Positions 43,901 to 55,152 are shown, counted from the stretch's first letter. The stretch is DNA of 64,000 nucleotides from Zygnema cylindricum (GCA_037447655.1 JBBHKE010003115.1:62001-126000); one strand, 5' to 3'. Notes: generated from the sequence alone by a model not told the origin. Translations and numbers: made by a program.

Positions 43901-45869
43901 CGTGCACTCCTTTCACTCCAATTTCGCTTTACGACGCCCCGCGCCGCGCGGCGCGTCGCAAGTTTAAATATGTTTAGGGTTTTTTTCTTATTCGTGTTTT
44001 TTTTTATAAAAAAAAACCCGAACCAATAACCCTATGACCTAAAAAATCCGCGGTACCCGGGCGGTATTTTGCAAAGTGTGAAGGTCTTGGCGCATTTTGC
44101 CTCGTGTAGGAGACCTGCACACCCTGCACACCACGGGCGAGAAAACTAACGAACCTTACCTGTACTTTTCTTATCATTTTTATTTAGTACATTATTCTTT
44201 TCATGAGCGACTAGCGTTGTGAGTTTGTGCTCCCTCTAAGTCTACAGGTGTAACACTTTGCTCCCACTCGCCCAGTTTTTAGGTCAAAAAAAAGGTTGTA
44301 TGTGAGTGACGCGGCAAGCCAAATGGTGAAGATTCCATCTGCGAACAAGTGGGTATCCGAGCCGCATTTGTCTTTTTCTGGTTTTTGAACATCATTACGA
44401 AAGAACCTAACAAAAAAAAAAAAAACCCCAAGGATCGCGGTGTAAATATCTACCGTTCGATTTTACTTGTCAGCCGCATCCGAGGAATAAATCGCTCCGC
44501 TCAACCAGTAGGTGACCGCCGGTCACGCGCAGAGTTTTTTTTTTTTTTCTGCCGGGCGTGAACTTTGGCGCTCGGGCGGCACCTGATGGTTTCTAGATTT
44601 TCCGGGCGAGCGCACATTCCGGGTGGCGGTACAGAGTAGGGCGGCACCGACACTTCCTCTTTCTTTCCAGCGTCGGGTTGCACTGGGTAGTTTTGTTATT
44701 TTCCGGCGAGCTTAGATTCAGAGCGCTGATTCTGGGCGGCTATCGGGAGCCGGGCGTCACCCTACGGCCTCATTCGATAATCATTGCGGAATTACGCGAG
44801 CAAACGCTTCGGCGAACCAACATGTGAATAATAATTAGGGTTCGCACCACACGCGTTCGAATTCTAATTGCGCCTATTCTGTTTATTTGTACGTAGTTGT
44901 TTTCATGGGTGTACTTCGCACGCTTAATGTATGTTCTCGTGTGACCGTTACTTAATCTTCGTACTTTTATTTTAAATGAAGATTATCCGTAGTACTTTTC
45001 AGACTTTTCCCATGTTTGAAAACGAAACAACATTTACACTACTTACAAAAATGTGACGGTTGTAGACGCGGGTACAATTCGTGACGGTTGTACACGACTA
45101 CAAAACTACACCATGGATCGCTTTTAGTGTACAGAAGAAATAATGTTATTAACGTCATATTGTGTTCATGACCTCGTGCCAACAAAATATTAACTCTAGT
45201 TATCCATCTAATACCGATAAAGATACGCATTCCCATAGTGTAGCCCCTCCAACATGTGTTCACATAGTCGATGTTTGAACATGAGAGAACACGTTTGCAT
45301 GATTTCACCCATCTTTACTAATAGAAATAAATCATCAGAGCGCATTTTCGTGTCGCTGCCAAACATTTTTTTATCTCGACGCTTAACACTTTTTTTTGTA
45401 CATTGGTACTATGAGCATTTTTAGTACGGACTGACACATTTCATGCACTACACTATTTAAAAACCGGAGAAATTACAGTCAATGACAATGATTAAACCAT
45501 ACCTACATCAAGGTAAAGAAAAAAATAGTATTATTACTTTTATTTAAAGATGAAGGCTCAAAAATTAGGGGTGTGGATATAGTGTTATTCACAATAAAAA
45601 TGATTCACCTTGTAGCAACAATCACTGAAGTGAACAAAATAGTGACGATTGTAGATGTTTATTTTTAGGTGTTGGAAATGCTAATTGAATGGTAAGAGGT
45701 TTTTTGAGTTAGTAGAGTAAGCACAATAACTCTCACCTACTGTCAATCTAAACCTGGTTCTCTTCGCCATCTGAAACTCTTAAGTTATAATCAATGGTTT
45801 CCTTACATTCCTTTTAGTTGATTGTGACATTTCACACACATTTTGTCGCTGTTAAATTGCACTTGCAGT
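43901..45869. other. No gene recognised
   Basis: The left part is GC-rich in patches (44480-44760, many CCGGGCG and GGCGGCACC strings) and the right part AT-rich. Poly-T and poly-A tracts occur. It may be the upstream part of the decayed gypsy relic that becomes recognisable at 45870, but I could not find Gag motifs. Confidence 0.4.
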
Positions 45870-46600
45870 TTCTTATTATGGTTTTATATTTATATCACTC
45901 TCCAACGCACATTTTTTGGAGGTCATTCCTTACGCTTTAGTCATTGAAAGTATTGACTACGAATTCTTGATAGGACAATATGTTATATTACGTGAAGGTG
46001 GAGGGGTGGATATGAATGATGAGAGTTTTTCATACTAACCCGCAAACTACCCTGAACAAATAAGCGCCTCCCATTAACTTTTTGGGGAAAAAAATGCCCA
46101 TTTTGGCACATTCGGTTACCTCCGTTCTGGCATTTTCAATGAGTTGAGTGGTTGCTGAAATATTTTATTCCCTTTTGGCAAAAGGAGTTTTGTCCAAAAG
46201 TTATTCCTTGCCATAAATTTTTGGTGACCCCGGATTTCTTATAGATTTAAGAAAATTTGATTGAATAAAAAAAAACATATTGTTCCCTCCCCTATCTCTT
46301 ATACTAGAGTCATTCGACATTTCTTCCAATCAATTAAAAACCGGTCGAGTTCAATCCTCATCAAGATGGATTAGTGATCTTGGAACTATTTGCCGAAATT
46401 ATAACTTCTCATTTTTCTAGTATTATAAACGACCTAATAATTCGACGTTTTTATTCCATAAAGGTCGATCCTTTGGCACGCAAGGCGGATTTGCATCAAT
46501 GTAATTTTTTATATGTTCAATGCCCGCATTTACTAGTTATATGTGCATGTTTTCACATGGCTACCGTTTTCTCACAAAACATCCGGATGTATGTCAAGCT
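45870..46600 (+). pseudogene. Gypsy-3 relic: protease C-terminus plus methyltransferase N-terminus
   Basis: On the plus strand 45870-46040 encodes ALVIESIDYEFLIGQYVI and GGGVDMNDESFSY, aligning with ALVTKSEDYKCLVGQYVI and GSGVDMHDQTFFY of the gypsy-2 protease. After a decayed linker, 46365-46590 encodes LVILELFAEI (motif I), RRFYSIKVDPLARKADLHQC and CPHLLVICACFHM, aligning with the gypsy-2 methyltransferase up to about residue 77. A one-base deletion at the start and several substitutions (GIGT reads EIIT) show long decay. The rest is missing. This is an independent third copy with the same protease-methyltransferase order. Confidence 0.8.
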
Positions 46601-46781
46601 CGTGTGCATTCTTGGCACATTTCTACAACCAAGATTTGCGGGGCCTCATTCAACCACGTATGGACCCCAGCGTACATGGAAGGCGAGGACAACCAATCGG
46701 ATCAAACCCTTGTATTTTCACCTAGGAGCTCAACGCACTTTAGTTCACTTAAAACGGAGGTTGAACGACGGAGTTAGTCCG

Positions 46782-46965
46782 TTGCAACAGTGGCGACTTC
46801 ATAGCATGGCATATGTTCTACGTAGCTCTAGCAAAGGTGTATATTGTGAAAAATCACGTAACCTTTGGGATTGTTGCAACAGTGGCGACTTCATAGCATG
46901 GCATATGTTCTACGTAGCTCTAGCAAAGGTGTATATTGTGAAAAATCACGTAACCTTTGGGATTG
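46782..46965. repeat. Perfect tandem duplication, 92-bp unit x2
   Basis: Copies 46782-46873 and 46874-46965 start TTGCAACAGTGGCGACTTC and end ACCTTTGGGATTG, and appear identical base for base. They lie just downstream of the decayed gypsy-3 relic. Identity in otherwise decayed DNA implies a recent event or an assembly duplication. Confidence 0.92.
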
Positions 46966-47112
46966 TCCGGTAGATTCTACTGTTAGCCATCAGTAGGATA
47001 TTAGATCAGGCCCAAGTGACGGGCAAAGCATTTATTACGTTGGGTCAAAGTTAGGCATTTTCACGTCAATTCAGGACTTTGTTGCCGATTAGGGTACCAT
47101 AGGAGGACCTTA

Positions 47113-48130
47113 TGTTGAAATTCATAGATTTCTATAGTATTTTCTAGGTTTAAATATGTTAGGAAAAAGAAAAAGGACAGATAGCCTGCCTCCACCTCCT
47201 TTCTCTAGCCCCCATACTTGTTGTAGTCACTGAAGGATACAGAAGGTGGTTAATCCATGGCTGCCTTAGTTCAACAGGCAGTTATTTTTAGTAGGTTACT
47301 AAAAAATAGTCCTGACGGACCTGGGATTTGAACGCGAAACCTGCGGTTCGACAAGTTGGCCGATAGCGGTCAGCTTTATCCTACTAGACTAGGACCAATG
47401 CTAAGTGCTGTAGAGTATGATAGATATATATACATTTAGGAAGTAAGAAATCCATTTAACTAAAACAAGATACGGCGTGCATAAATACAGTTTTAGTATG
47501 ACATCATTTCAGAATGAATACCTCGCATTTGTTTGACAGCGAAACAAATATCTCGCAAGTAATTATAACGGTTAAGATTACGTCTCATTACGAATCCGAC
47601 GGCGCACGTCATCACCGAAATCTCGGAGTGGTCACCTTGGCGTTTTGTGACGTGACAAGACCTGGAGCCACGTGGAGGGGTGACATTCGGTCATAGGAAT
47701 TCCGAGGAATGTACAGACAAGTAAAAAGCAGACACGCGTCCACTTAATAGCCTTGTCGTACATAGGCCGTATAAAAGGTACACCGGCAATAGTACTTTTT
47801 GGTACGGTACAGTAATTTGATTGGTCCGTACTTTTGTAGATAGAAGTTATTAGAAGGAATCACGACATAGAAAATTTTGTTAGGTAGTCACCTCTCCCTT
47901 TGAGAGTTTGTACGAATTGGCATTTTTAGTGCCTCATAACTTATCGGCTGGTTGGCCGTTTTCAGTGATTCTTTTTGCTACGGACTCGAGGAGTCCAAGC
48001 TGCAGAGGGGAGCAGTCAAATTTTCAGTTTTCCTTCTTGGGCAGCAGTGGTCGTGGCTTAAAGTGGGTTAGTTAAATACTATCTAGAGGTTTCGTGTATT
48101 TTGTCGTCCAATGGAGGACACATAATTTTA
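47113..48130 (+). repeat. Copia LTR, plus orientation (5' LTR of copia-4)
   Basis: Begins TGTTGAAATTCATAG and ends close to GGACACATAATTTTA, immediately before the primer-binding site. Conserved blocks shared with LTRs A-E are GTATTTTCTAGG, CCATGGCTGCC, the antisense tRNA-like module and GTACACCGGCAATAGTAC. The exact 3' terminus is uncertain because the terminal CA is not adjacent to the primer site. Confidence 0.8.
47307..47396 (-). other. tRNA-like module in the copia-4 LTR (best preserved)
   Basis: Minus strand begins GGTCCTAGTCTAGTAGGATA, close to the 5' part of plant tRNA-Asp/Glu (TAGTCTAG-x-GG-x-AGGATA). It has GTTCAAATCCC as B-box and ends CAGGACTA, which can pair with GGTCCT as an acceptor stem. 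The middle is too long and does not fold as a standard anticodon arm. It is a tRNA-derived sequence, not a working tRNA gene. Confidence 0.55.
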
Positions 48131-48145
48131 GGTTATGGGCCCACC
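48131..48145 (+). promoter_or_regulatory. Half-tRNA primer-binding site, copia-4
   Basis: GGTTATGGGCCCACC, the longest (15 bases) of the four sites. It complements the anticodon arm of plant initiator tRNA-Met, and its ATG opens the Gag frame. Confidence 0.85.
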
Positions 48146-48938
48146 CTCTAGGGTGCCCACCTTCAATGGATCTAGGTTCATCTATTGGGAAGCCATGATG
48201 ATCGGAGCTTTGTGTGAAAAACGATACTGGGGTATCGTTAGTGGACAAGTGAAACGTCCATCTTCGGGAACTCCACCAGGATTTGGGGGAGTAAAGTTTT
48301 CTGCAACAACGGCTGCCTCAGTGGAGGAGGCAGATGATGGGGATAGCAGTGTGTCCGAAAAAGGGAAAGGGAAGGAGACACCCCTCACTCCTATTGCCAC
48401 AGTACTCGGAGCGGTGACCGTGAAGACCGTGGAGAACGATACGCAAATGTGGGAGGATGTAAACATGGCTGCCAAAAACTTCATTGTGAGGCACCTCACT
48501 CATGGTTTGCCCACTCCTCATCTTCTTATTTACAAGGCCGAGGAGTTGTGGGAGAGTTTGGTGGAGATTTATAGAGCTAGAACTATTCAGGAGCTCCAGT
48601 TGGCTGAGCAAAAGCTATTGAGTTACACTTACAAAGGAGGAAAGATGTTAGATTACTCTAATGATCTTTCTTCTTTGTATATGGAAATGGAAAGTGCCGG
48701 GTGGACTGGTACAATGAAAATGAAAGTTAACACCCCTATCATGAAATTACCAGATGAGTTCGAAAACATAGTGTACCGAGTACAAAGAATGCGTGATAGT
48801 TCATGGAAATGGAACACAGTAGTCAGGATGATACTTGTGCAGGAAAACACAATGGAGATTAGGAGAGGAGGAAAGAGCATTCAAGCTCTAGCAGTAGGAG
48901 GGGACCGATGGGGGAAGGACTCCGAAGAAACCTTATAG
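48135..48938 (+). CDS. Copia-4: Gag
   Basis: A 267-codon frame starting MGPPSRVPTFNGS within the primer site, then FIYWEAMMIGALCEKRYWG, a variable Ser/Gly/Glu-rich stretch, and the Gag core (NMAAKNFIVRHLTHGLP, YTYKGGKMLDYSNDLSSLY, MKLPDEFENIVYRVQ). It aligns with the Gag of units 1 and 2 over its full length but is clearly another lineage. The frame stops at 48938 (TAG), 25 bp before the frame that carries the zinc knuckle, so one frame break separates Gag from the rest. Confidence 0.88.
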   Translation: MGPPSRVPTFNGSRFIYWEAMMIGALCEKRYWGIVSGQVKRPSSGTPPGFGGVKFSATTAASVEEADDGDSSVSEKGKGKETPLTPIATVLGAVTVKTVENDTQMWEDVNMAAKNFIVRHLTHGLPTPHLLIYKAEELWESLVEIYRARTIQELQLAEQKLLSYTYKGGKMLDYSNDLSSLYMEMESAGWTGTMKMKVNTPIMKLPDEFENIVYRVQRMRDSSWKWNTVVRMILVQENTMEIRRGGKSIQALAVGGDRWGKDSEETL

Positions 48939-48963
48939 AGGGGAAATAGATCATTCTGGGGGA

Positions 48964-49390
48964 TTGAGGCCCCCAAAGGGTCTTTGTCATTATTGCAAAA
49001 AGCCGAGACACTTTATCGCAGATTTTGTCAAGCAATCAGAGCTGAGGCTCCAAGAGAACCCTGGAGGGGGTTCTTTCGGAGGGAAGAAAAAGGCACTTGT
49101 GGTTACAAAAGTGTCTAGAGAAACCGAGGATGAGTCTTCTGAGGAGGATGGGGAGCTTTTTCTTGACGAGAGTCCGGAGGAGAAGGAGATCCCTCGGAGG
49201 CAGAAGTGTGCCCTTGGAGCAATTCGGGAAGCTCCACAGGAAGGAAGGATCATCGACTCAGGTGCATCCATACATATGTGTCGTGATAAAAACCTCTTCA
49301 CTAAGCTAAGAAAGATTCCTACTGTAGAGATAGAGTATGGGGATAGGAGAGTGGTTACTACAGATCTAGTGGGATTAGTAGATGTGAAAG
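48964..49390 (+). pseudogene. Copia-4: zinc knuckle and protease, cut by the assembly gap
   Basis: The frame shows CHYCKKPRHFIADF (a knuckle with the last Cys replaced by Phe), an acidic linker, and the protease site IIDSGASIHMC with FTKLRKIPTVEIEYGD. It runs to VDVK at the 10-N gap (49391-49400). The sequence after the gap does not continue the copia pol, so the downstream part of this element is missing or misjoined. Confidence 0.85.
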
Positions 49391-49400
49391 NNNNNNNNNN
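49391..49400. other. Assembly gap (10 N)
   Basis: Ten undetermined bases in the copia-4 protease. The flanks are unrelated in content, so gap size and adjacency cannot be trusted. Confidence 0.98.
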
Positions 49401-52400
49401 CCATCGGAGAATGAACCCTTCAATCCAACTACCCGTAGATAGTTATCAAGCTCCAAAAACCACCCGCTATTAGGATAGAATTGGGTACGTTAGACATGGC
49501 AGACATCCTAGAATCCGTTTTCTCAAAATGAATTTTTTAAGAGTTTTGTATTTAGTAATGTGTCGCCTTCGAGTATTTTCTGTTCTCCTTATAAGTCGGT
49601 TTTTCTAAATATTCACAAGAACCGGCTTCGGAGAAGAGAGAAGAGAGAAGAGACATGATGTAAAGAGGCTTCGGCCAAGAACACTTATAAATCTTTTTGG
49701 CTGAATATTCCTCTTGTCTTTTATGAGCTTCCGCTGTGTAATGATTTATGTTTTGAGAATTTTTTAAGTAAAACTCTTTTGCCTAAGATCCTACAGACGG
49801 TACACACTGCATGGGTTAAGATATGATTATCGCCCACCAAAAACCTCGAACTATTGATAGATGCCACCAACCTAACTACCCAAGTAAGAGGCTACCAAAA
49901 TAAACAGTTGGCACTATGTTGGTTGTAGGACGCAAACCAAGGTCCTCGAAAGAGATTGGTGAAGAAGATTGGGAACGAGCGAGAAGCCCTTCCGAAAGAT
50001 CAGCTGTACCATGCTTGAAAAGTTAATGCAAAATCAAAAAGAGGTTATCAAAATGTGAAACTGAGGATAGGAAAGTAAAACTAAGAGGTAGATTACGCAA
50101 CAAGTACAATGGTTGTTGCAGAAAACAACAAGTCAAGATAACAAAAACAATGTGGGAATCCTAAAGTGGTTTTCACAGTGGGAAAGGTCATTCAATAATG
50201 CATCTTTCACAAACTCATTAACAAAGCAGGCACCAATTGGGGATCATAACACTCTCAAAATCTTTTGAGGTGTACAAACATGAAAGCATGTACGAAAAAG
50301 GAAATTTGGTGGCAAGCGAGTAGTTAACAACGCGACACATTTAGGGACTTTCACGGTCAAACTTATCTTAGAAAGTTGTAAAAAAATGGTGAAAGGCATG
50401 AAAAACTTGGTCAAGTGGACCTTTATATGTGTCATTGGCCACTTGAGATATGTATGTTATCAGCCATCGATGGCCAAAAAAAACTTGGAAAAGCGATAGC
50501 AGGTGCTCGTAACGCTCGTTAGTGGGCCAAGTTTAGCCAAAAAGCTCCCAAAAACGTCGCTTTTACGAGTACTAGTAGTTGAATTCAAAGTGGTAATATC
50601 TCATACTAGGCCACTAAAGAAATAAAGGAAAGGTGGATGTGGGGTAGAAGGCGCGAACAAAAGGGAAAAGGTGGTTGATGGGAGGTGGGCCACGTCGGAG
50701 GTCGCCAAAGATGGCATTACCATTAACGTTGTTGAAATCATTAGCAATGTCAACTTAGAGAATGACCAATCTTGGTACACGTTTAGAGTCATGTGTAAAT
50801 ATGAACGATTCCCTCACAACCCTCTCGCGTCTCGAGAACAAACTGATGTGGGGAAAAATAATCGTGGAAAGCCCCTTGTATTTTTGAACACAATGAGTGA
50901 GCAACAAGACGATGTACATTTAACCCCATATATATTTAACCCCACAACGATAGGACAAATACCGCCGACAAAATTCGAAAAAAACAGCAAGGAGTTATGC
51001 TGCCAAAAAGGGTAATACAATAGGTGGCACATGCCCTCAAGCTAATTGAGGAACTACCATAAATAGCAAATCAAAACCTTGAGATGGACCTTTTAGAGGA
51101 AAAATATCACTAAAATTCTAATAAACCATTTCAAGAGCTCCCACGGTCAAAAGATGTGGGGATCGGACAAAAGCTTTAACAAAGTATCCTAGTGAAACTG
51201 AAAGGAGTCAAGAGGGTCGTGTGATTAAAAAAACTGCAAAATTTTAGCACGTGCAGCGGGATGAAGGGTGTGGAGGGCCTCAACAATTAAATATTTACTT
51301 GGCGAGGGTGTAAAAAAGAGTTGCGTCTAAGAAGCTCGAGATAGTTCACCAAACGCTCAAGGTGCACAACACGACTCGTGCGGGCTATGGATGTAGGAAG
51401 TGGAACCTGATGTCGAGGAAGGGTCACAAAAAGCAAACTCGTGCCCCACTACCAAACCTATTGAATGTTAAAACCAAAAATTAAACCGAAATATAAAGAA
51501 GAGGTGCCAAACTGATTTTTGATGTCGTCAGCCAGAAGCCCGAGTGGCAACCGAAAATTTGTTTGGACGACTTCTCGAAGATGAAGAGGAATGAGAGGGT
51601 AAAGCTAAGGCCAATAGTAGTCAAGATGGTATCAACCTAGCACGTTAAGGTGGTTGTTAAATACCAAATCGTTATGAGAGGGGTGTCGCTGAATGGAGGT
51701 ATTCTTAAGAGGAGATCCTCTTTAAGAATAAGAAAGAGCAGCATGCTCTCACATGTCTTGCTATACCGGCACTGACAACGTAAGGCTTAACACAACCAAA
51801 AGCAAGAACCCGAGAAGTTCGAGCACTACAAGAAGGGTTAGAACCTGAGAAGTCGGAGATATACAAGAAGGGTTGAGAGTGGAGAAATGATAAAGAGAAC
51901 GGTTAATAAAAGGTTGGGAGGTAAAAGGAGGAAGTTGAGGGGTAGATACAATAGGTGAGGGGATAGAAAGGTTATCAGGTGGAGGGGTCGGCACAGATGG
52001 GGAAACCAAGGTGGGAGGGGCTTTTATAGGAGGGTTCAACATGTGACCAATTGTGGTTGTTGAAGGGAGAGTTTGCGATAGGAGCCAAGGGCAAAGTGAT
52101 TGATGGCTCTCGATGATGAGGGGGGCGATAGTGTGGTGTACATGTAGAGAGGGGATAGTTCATCACAAGTTGGGGAGAGGGGATGAGGCTAGGGGGAATG
52201 TTAATGTGTGAGGGTTAGGGTGGGGGTGCGATAGTGGTCGGTTGAGAAGCCAACACAAGACGCTAAGACGGGAAGGAGTTACATATTGCAAACATGCGAG
52301 AGATGAATGGGAAGGGGACCATGATGCCCGCCGTTATTGAGAGGCCATTGGAAGAGGTGCAAATGAATATAGCGAACCAAAAGACGAACCCACTCGATAA

Positions 52401-53214
52401 CCTGGTTGGATTTTCGTAAAAACAGTTGATAGATAATGGTCTTGCTAAAAGTTGCAAAATGAATGACTCCCCAAATGAAAGTGGAAACCTTAAATCACAT
52501 ATCGTTGTATTTGTCATACGTCTGATTCATTGATCGGTATTCGTCGGTATTGGTCATAATTTGCGGTATGCAATGCTGTTCTGTATCGATTTAGATCGTG
52601 TTTTTTTCTTTCTAACAGCAAGATATGAAAAACATTTGGAATATGTGATTTTAATGTTGCACACATACTGAGATGGTGATCTTGAGTTTGCTTCTAGCCG
52701 GATAGCGGTATATATATGCAATTACGATATTGTTTTAATGATTATTGATCGATTTTATATATATCGACAGATTTTAATGAATATCAAGCATCTGTCCTTT
52801 AAATTTCTAACAACTACACCGCCAATCGCTATTAGCGTTGTATAGGCTAATCCCGTCCCGTTTTTTTTTTTTTTATTCTCAAATAGAATTATCCACACTA
52901 TTTAAAAAAAAAACCCTAATTCCTAATTAGAGTAATCGATTTCTTCAATATTTCCAAATTCCCGATTAGCGTAAACCACGCTAATTATTCGTATATGCTA
53001 AAGAAACTTCTACGCCAATAGCGATTGGCAGTGTTCACCTCAAATCATTATTAGGGTGATGCTACATCGGTACCCTCAAATTTTGACCCCAAAACCTGAA
53101 ATAGAATTAATAACACTAATTCTTTTTTATGTTAATTAAAGCTATGGTGAATTAGCGTTAATAATTCTAATTTTTCATCTTCTTGAATAATGTGTTGTAC
53201 GAAGGTGTCATAGC
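49401..53214. other. No gene recognised; probably decayed repeats
   Basis: Several frames of 60-115 codons occur on both strands (for example 50671-51015 plus and 52263-52517 minus), but none shows a domain or motif I recognise and they have no supporting splice or element structure. The sequence just after the gap, up to 49500, reads like the end of a retroelement polyprotein (QLPVDSYQAPKTTRY then stop), which is only suggestive. Confidence 0.4.
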
Positions 53215-53960
53215 GTACAGAATGGTACTTTGTTAAGTAAAAAAGTACGAAATATGGATTAAAATAATTGCGATCGCACATAAAACTGCGCTCAGAATAA
53301 AAGGTTGAGTGAGATTGTACCTGTTTTAGTGGAAAAAATATTGGTCGCGTATTAATTATACGGGAGAAAATTAGAGTTATTAATAAATTAGAGTAATAGG
53401 ACGCGACGGTGTACGATTTGTCAGATTTTATACTTTTACTTATTTTACCGTGAAGATCCTCATGGCAGATCCGTTTCACCTAAATCAAGGTTATGGATCA
53501 ATTAGAGTAAATTTTTTTTTTTTTAAATCTTGAAAAACTCAAATTAGCGTCAATATCGCTAATTAACTTTTAACACTAAAGGTGAACCTCCATCGCGCGA
53601 AAAGTGAGGATCTTACTGGAAAAAATGTATTTTCGTGCAGGTCCAACTCATTTTCGTACCTGACCCTACTGTAATTTTTTTTTTTTTTTTATAAAACATG
53701 TTTACTAGAGATTCATTAAGATTCTCGAAGCTTTTTGGCGAAAACTTCCACCGTTTGGTTTTGAATTTTTGACGCCAACGCCCCTTCTATCAAGTTTCTG
53801 GCGAGTCTCCTCAATGGTCCGCGGGAGGAGACTTGACAAGTACACCGCGAATCGTAATTAGAGTAAATTACTCTAATTCGGTCGCTCGAAATTTCGACTC
53901 TATCACATCAAATAGAGTAATCGATTCTAATTTTTTCATTATTCTAATTTAGGTGAGGTC
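53215..53960 (+). repeat. Dispersed non-coding repeat, copy 2 (similar to 43430-43900)
   Basis: Carries AAGTAAAAAAGTACGAAAT, TTGCGATCGCACATAAAACTG, many TTAGAGTAA or AATTAGCGT strings, and CTAATTTTTTCATTATTCTAAT, in the same order as the 43 kb copy. No coding capacity. Confidence 0.5.
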
Positions 53961-54364
53961 TGAACTTCGGTGTAAATATTTGTGATAGAATGTTAGATGT
54001 ACGGCTGGAATGCCTCCGTACAGCTTAGTGTAGTTTCGGTGTATAAAAGTAGGACTTAGTGAATTTGATTTTTAGGAACAAATGATATGAAAACTGTACA
54101 CTCAGTTTTATGTAATTTCATTTCTTCATATCTCACAGATGTGTGAGCGGAATTGATTGAAATTTTGTGTGTGTGTTCCTTTTTATGTTATCTACAGTGT
54201 GGCTAATTTTCAGGACATTTGGAGCGTTTTTCTGAAGGTTATAGTCTGTCAAAGTTGCTGTTCAGCCATCGGTATTTGTGGAAGCTTCCTCTCTTGATTT
54301 GTTCTACGATGACTACTGCTGCATCTTCTTCATCTTCAGTACCAACAATTGTCTCAGAACAACA
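53961..54364. other. No gene recognised (flank of gypsy-2)
   Basis: AT-rich DNA immediately outside the gypsy-2 LTR. A 67-codon plus-strand frame here runs into the LTR and has no recognisable features. Confidence 0.4.
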
Positions 54365-55107
54365 AAAAACCCTCCCTAACTACATGTATGCACGAACATA
54401 CATGGGTTCGCGACTTAAATAAACATATGTATCGAAGCGTCGCCCGGAAATCGCGATACGCCTCCAAACGATACTTCACGTCGATACTCCCAAAATCGCG
54501 TGCGTACACACGAAACGAAACATATCGCACGAAATATATAGTATCGCACGAAATACTTGAAAAATGTGTACCTGCGCATGAAACGACATGGTACCAGGCA
54601 CGAAATTAGTATTTGTTCTATTAGACGTGTACGCGAATCGCGTACACATCAAACATAAATAAATCGCGGTCGCACGTGCGACCGAAAATCATACACGCAC
54701 GCCGAAATATCGTGCGTGCGAGAATGATATCGTGCGCGCGTGAATGAAATCACGCGCACGCCGAATATCGCGAACGCTTGCACGATATCGTGCGCGTGGA
54801 CACAATATTCACGTGCGTGCACCGTATTGTGCACGCATGCAGAATATCACGCGCGCGAGCACAATATTGTGCGTGCGTGCGCGATATTGTGTACGCATGC
54901 AAAATGTTGTGCGCGCATGCGTCCGATACCATGCGGCATGACAGCTGTCGTGCATGAGAGACTAGAAAGAGCGAACATGCATCCCAACCAGCAAAGTCAT
55001 GCTCCAAACATATATACAAACGAAAATGAATGAGATGGGCAAAAGGTATATAGAACATGAAAAAGAATAAATGTGAAGATGACCAAAAGAATAAAAAGGG
55101 AAGAATA
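54365..55107 (-). repeat. Gypsy-2 3' LTR
   Basis: About 740 bp bounded at the internal side by a polypurine-like GCTAGGGGAG. The outer part repeats at 63829-64000. The central part (54620-54930) consists of degenerate units mixing GATATCGTGCGCG, ATATTGTGCGTGCG and CACGCATGC, rich in alternating purine-pyrimidine. Exact termini are approximate because no TG/CA pair is obvious. Confidence 0.72.
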
Positions 55108-55152
55108 CTCCCCTAGCAAGAAGTGAATCCTATAATCCCCCCCCCCAGCTCC

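Noticed and set aside
46374-46973. Single 199-codon protein
   Set aside because: Only its first part aligns with the methyltransferase. The remainder is unrelated sequence plus the 92-bp duplication, so the frame is accidental.
47307-47396. Functional tRNA gene on the minus strand
   Set aside because: The D-arm and T-arm look right, but the middle is too long, no canonical anticodon stem-loop forms, and the same module is embedded in several retrotransposon LTRs.
50671-51015. 114-codon plus-strand frame as a host gene
   Set aside because: No domain, no splice structure and no neighbouring support. Similar random frames overlap it on the other strand.
52263-52517. 84-codon minus-strand frame with hydrophobic stretches
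   Set aside because: Could be a decayed transposon protein, but no motif I recognise supports a call.
54740-55058. Cys/His/Ala-rich reading frames on both strands
   Set aside because: They overlap the alternating GCGTGC/ATATTG repeat of the gypsy-2 LTR. The composition alone explains the repetitive residues.
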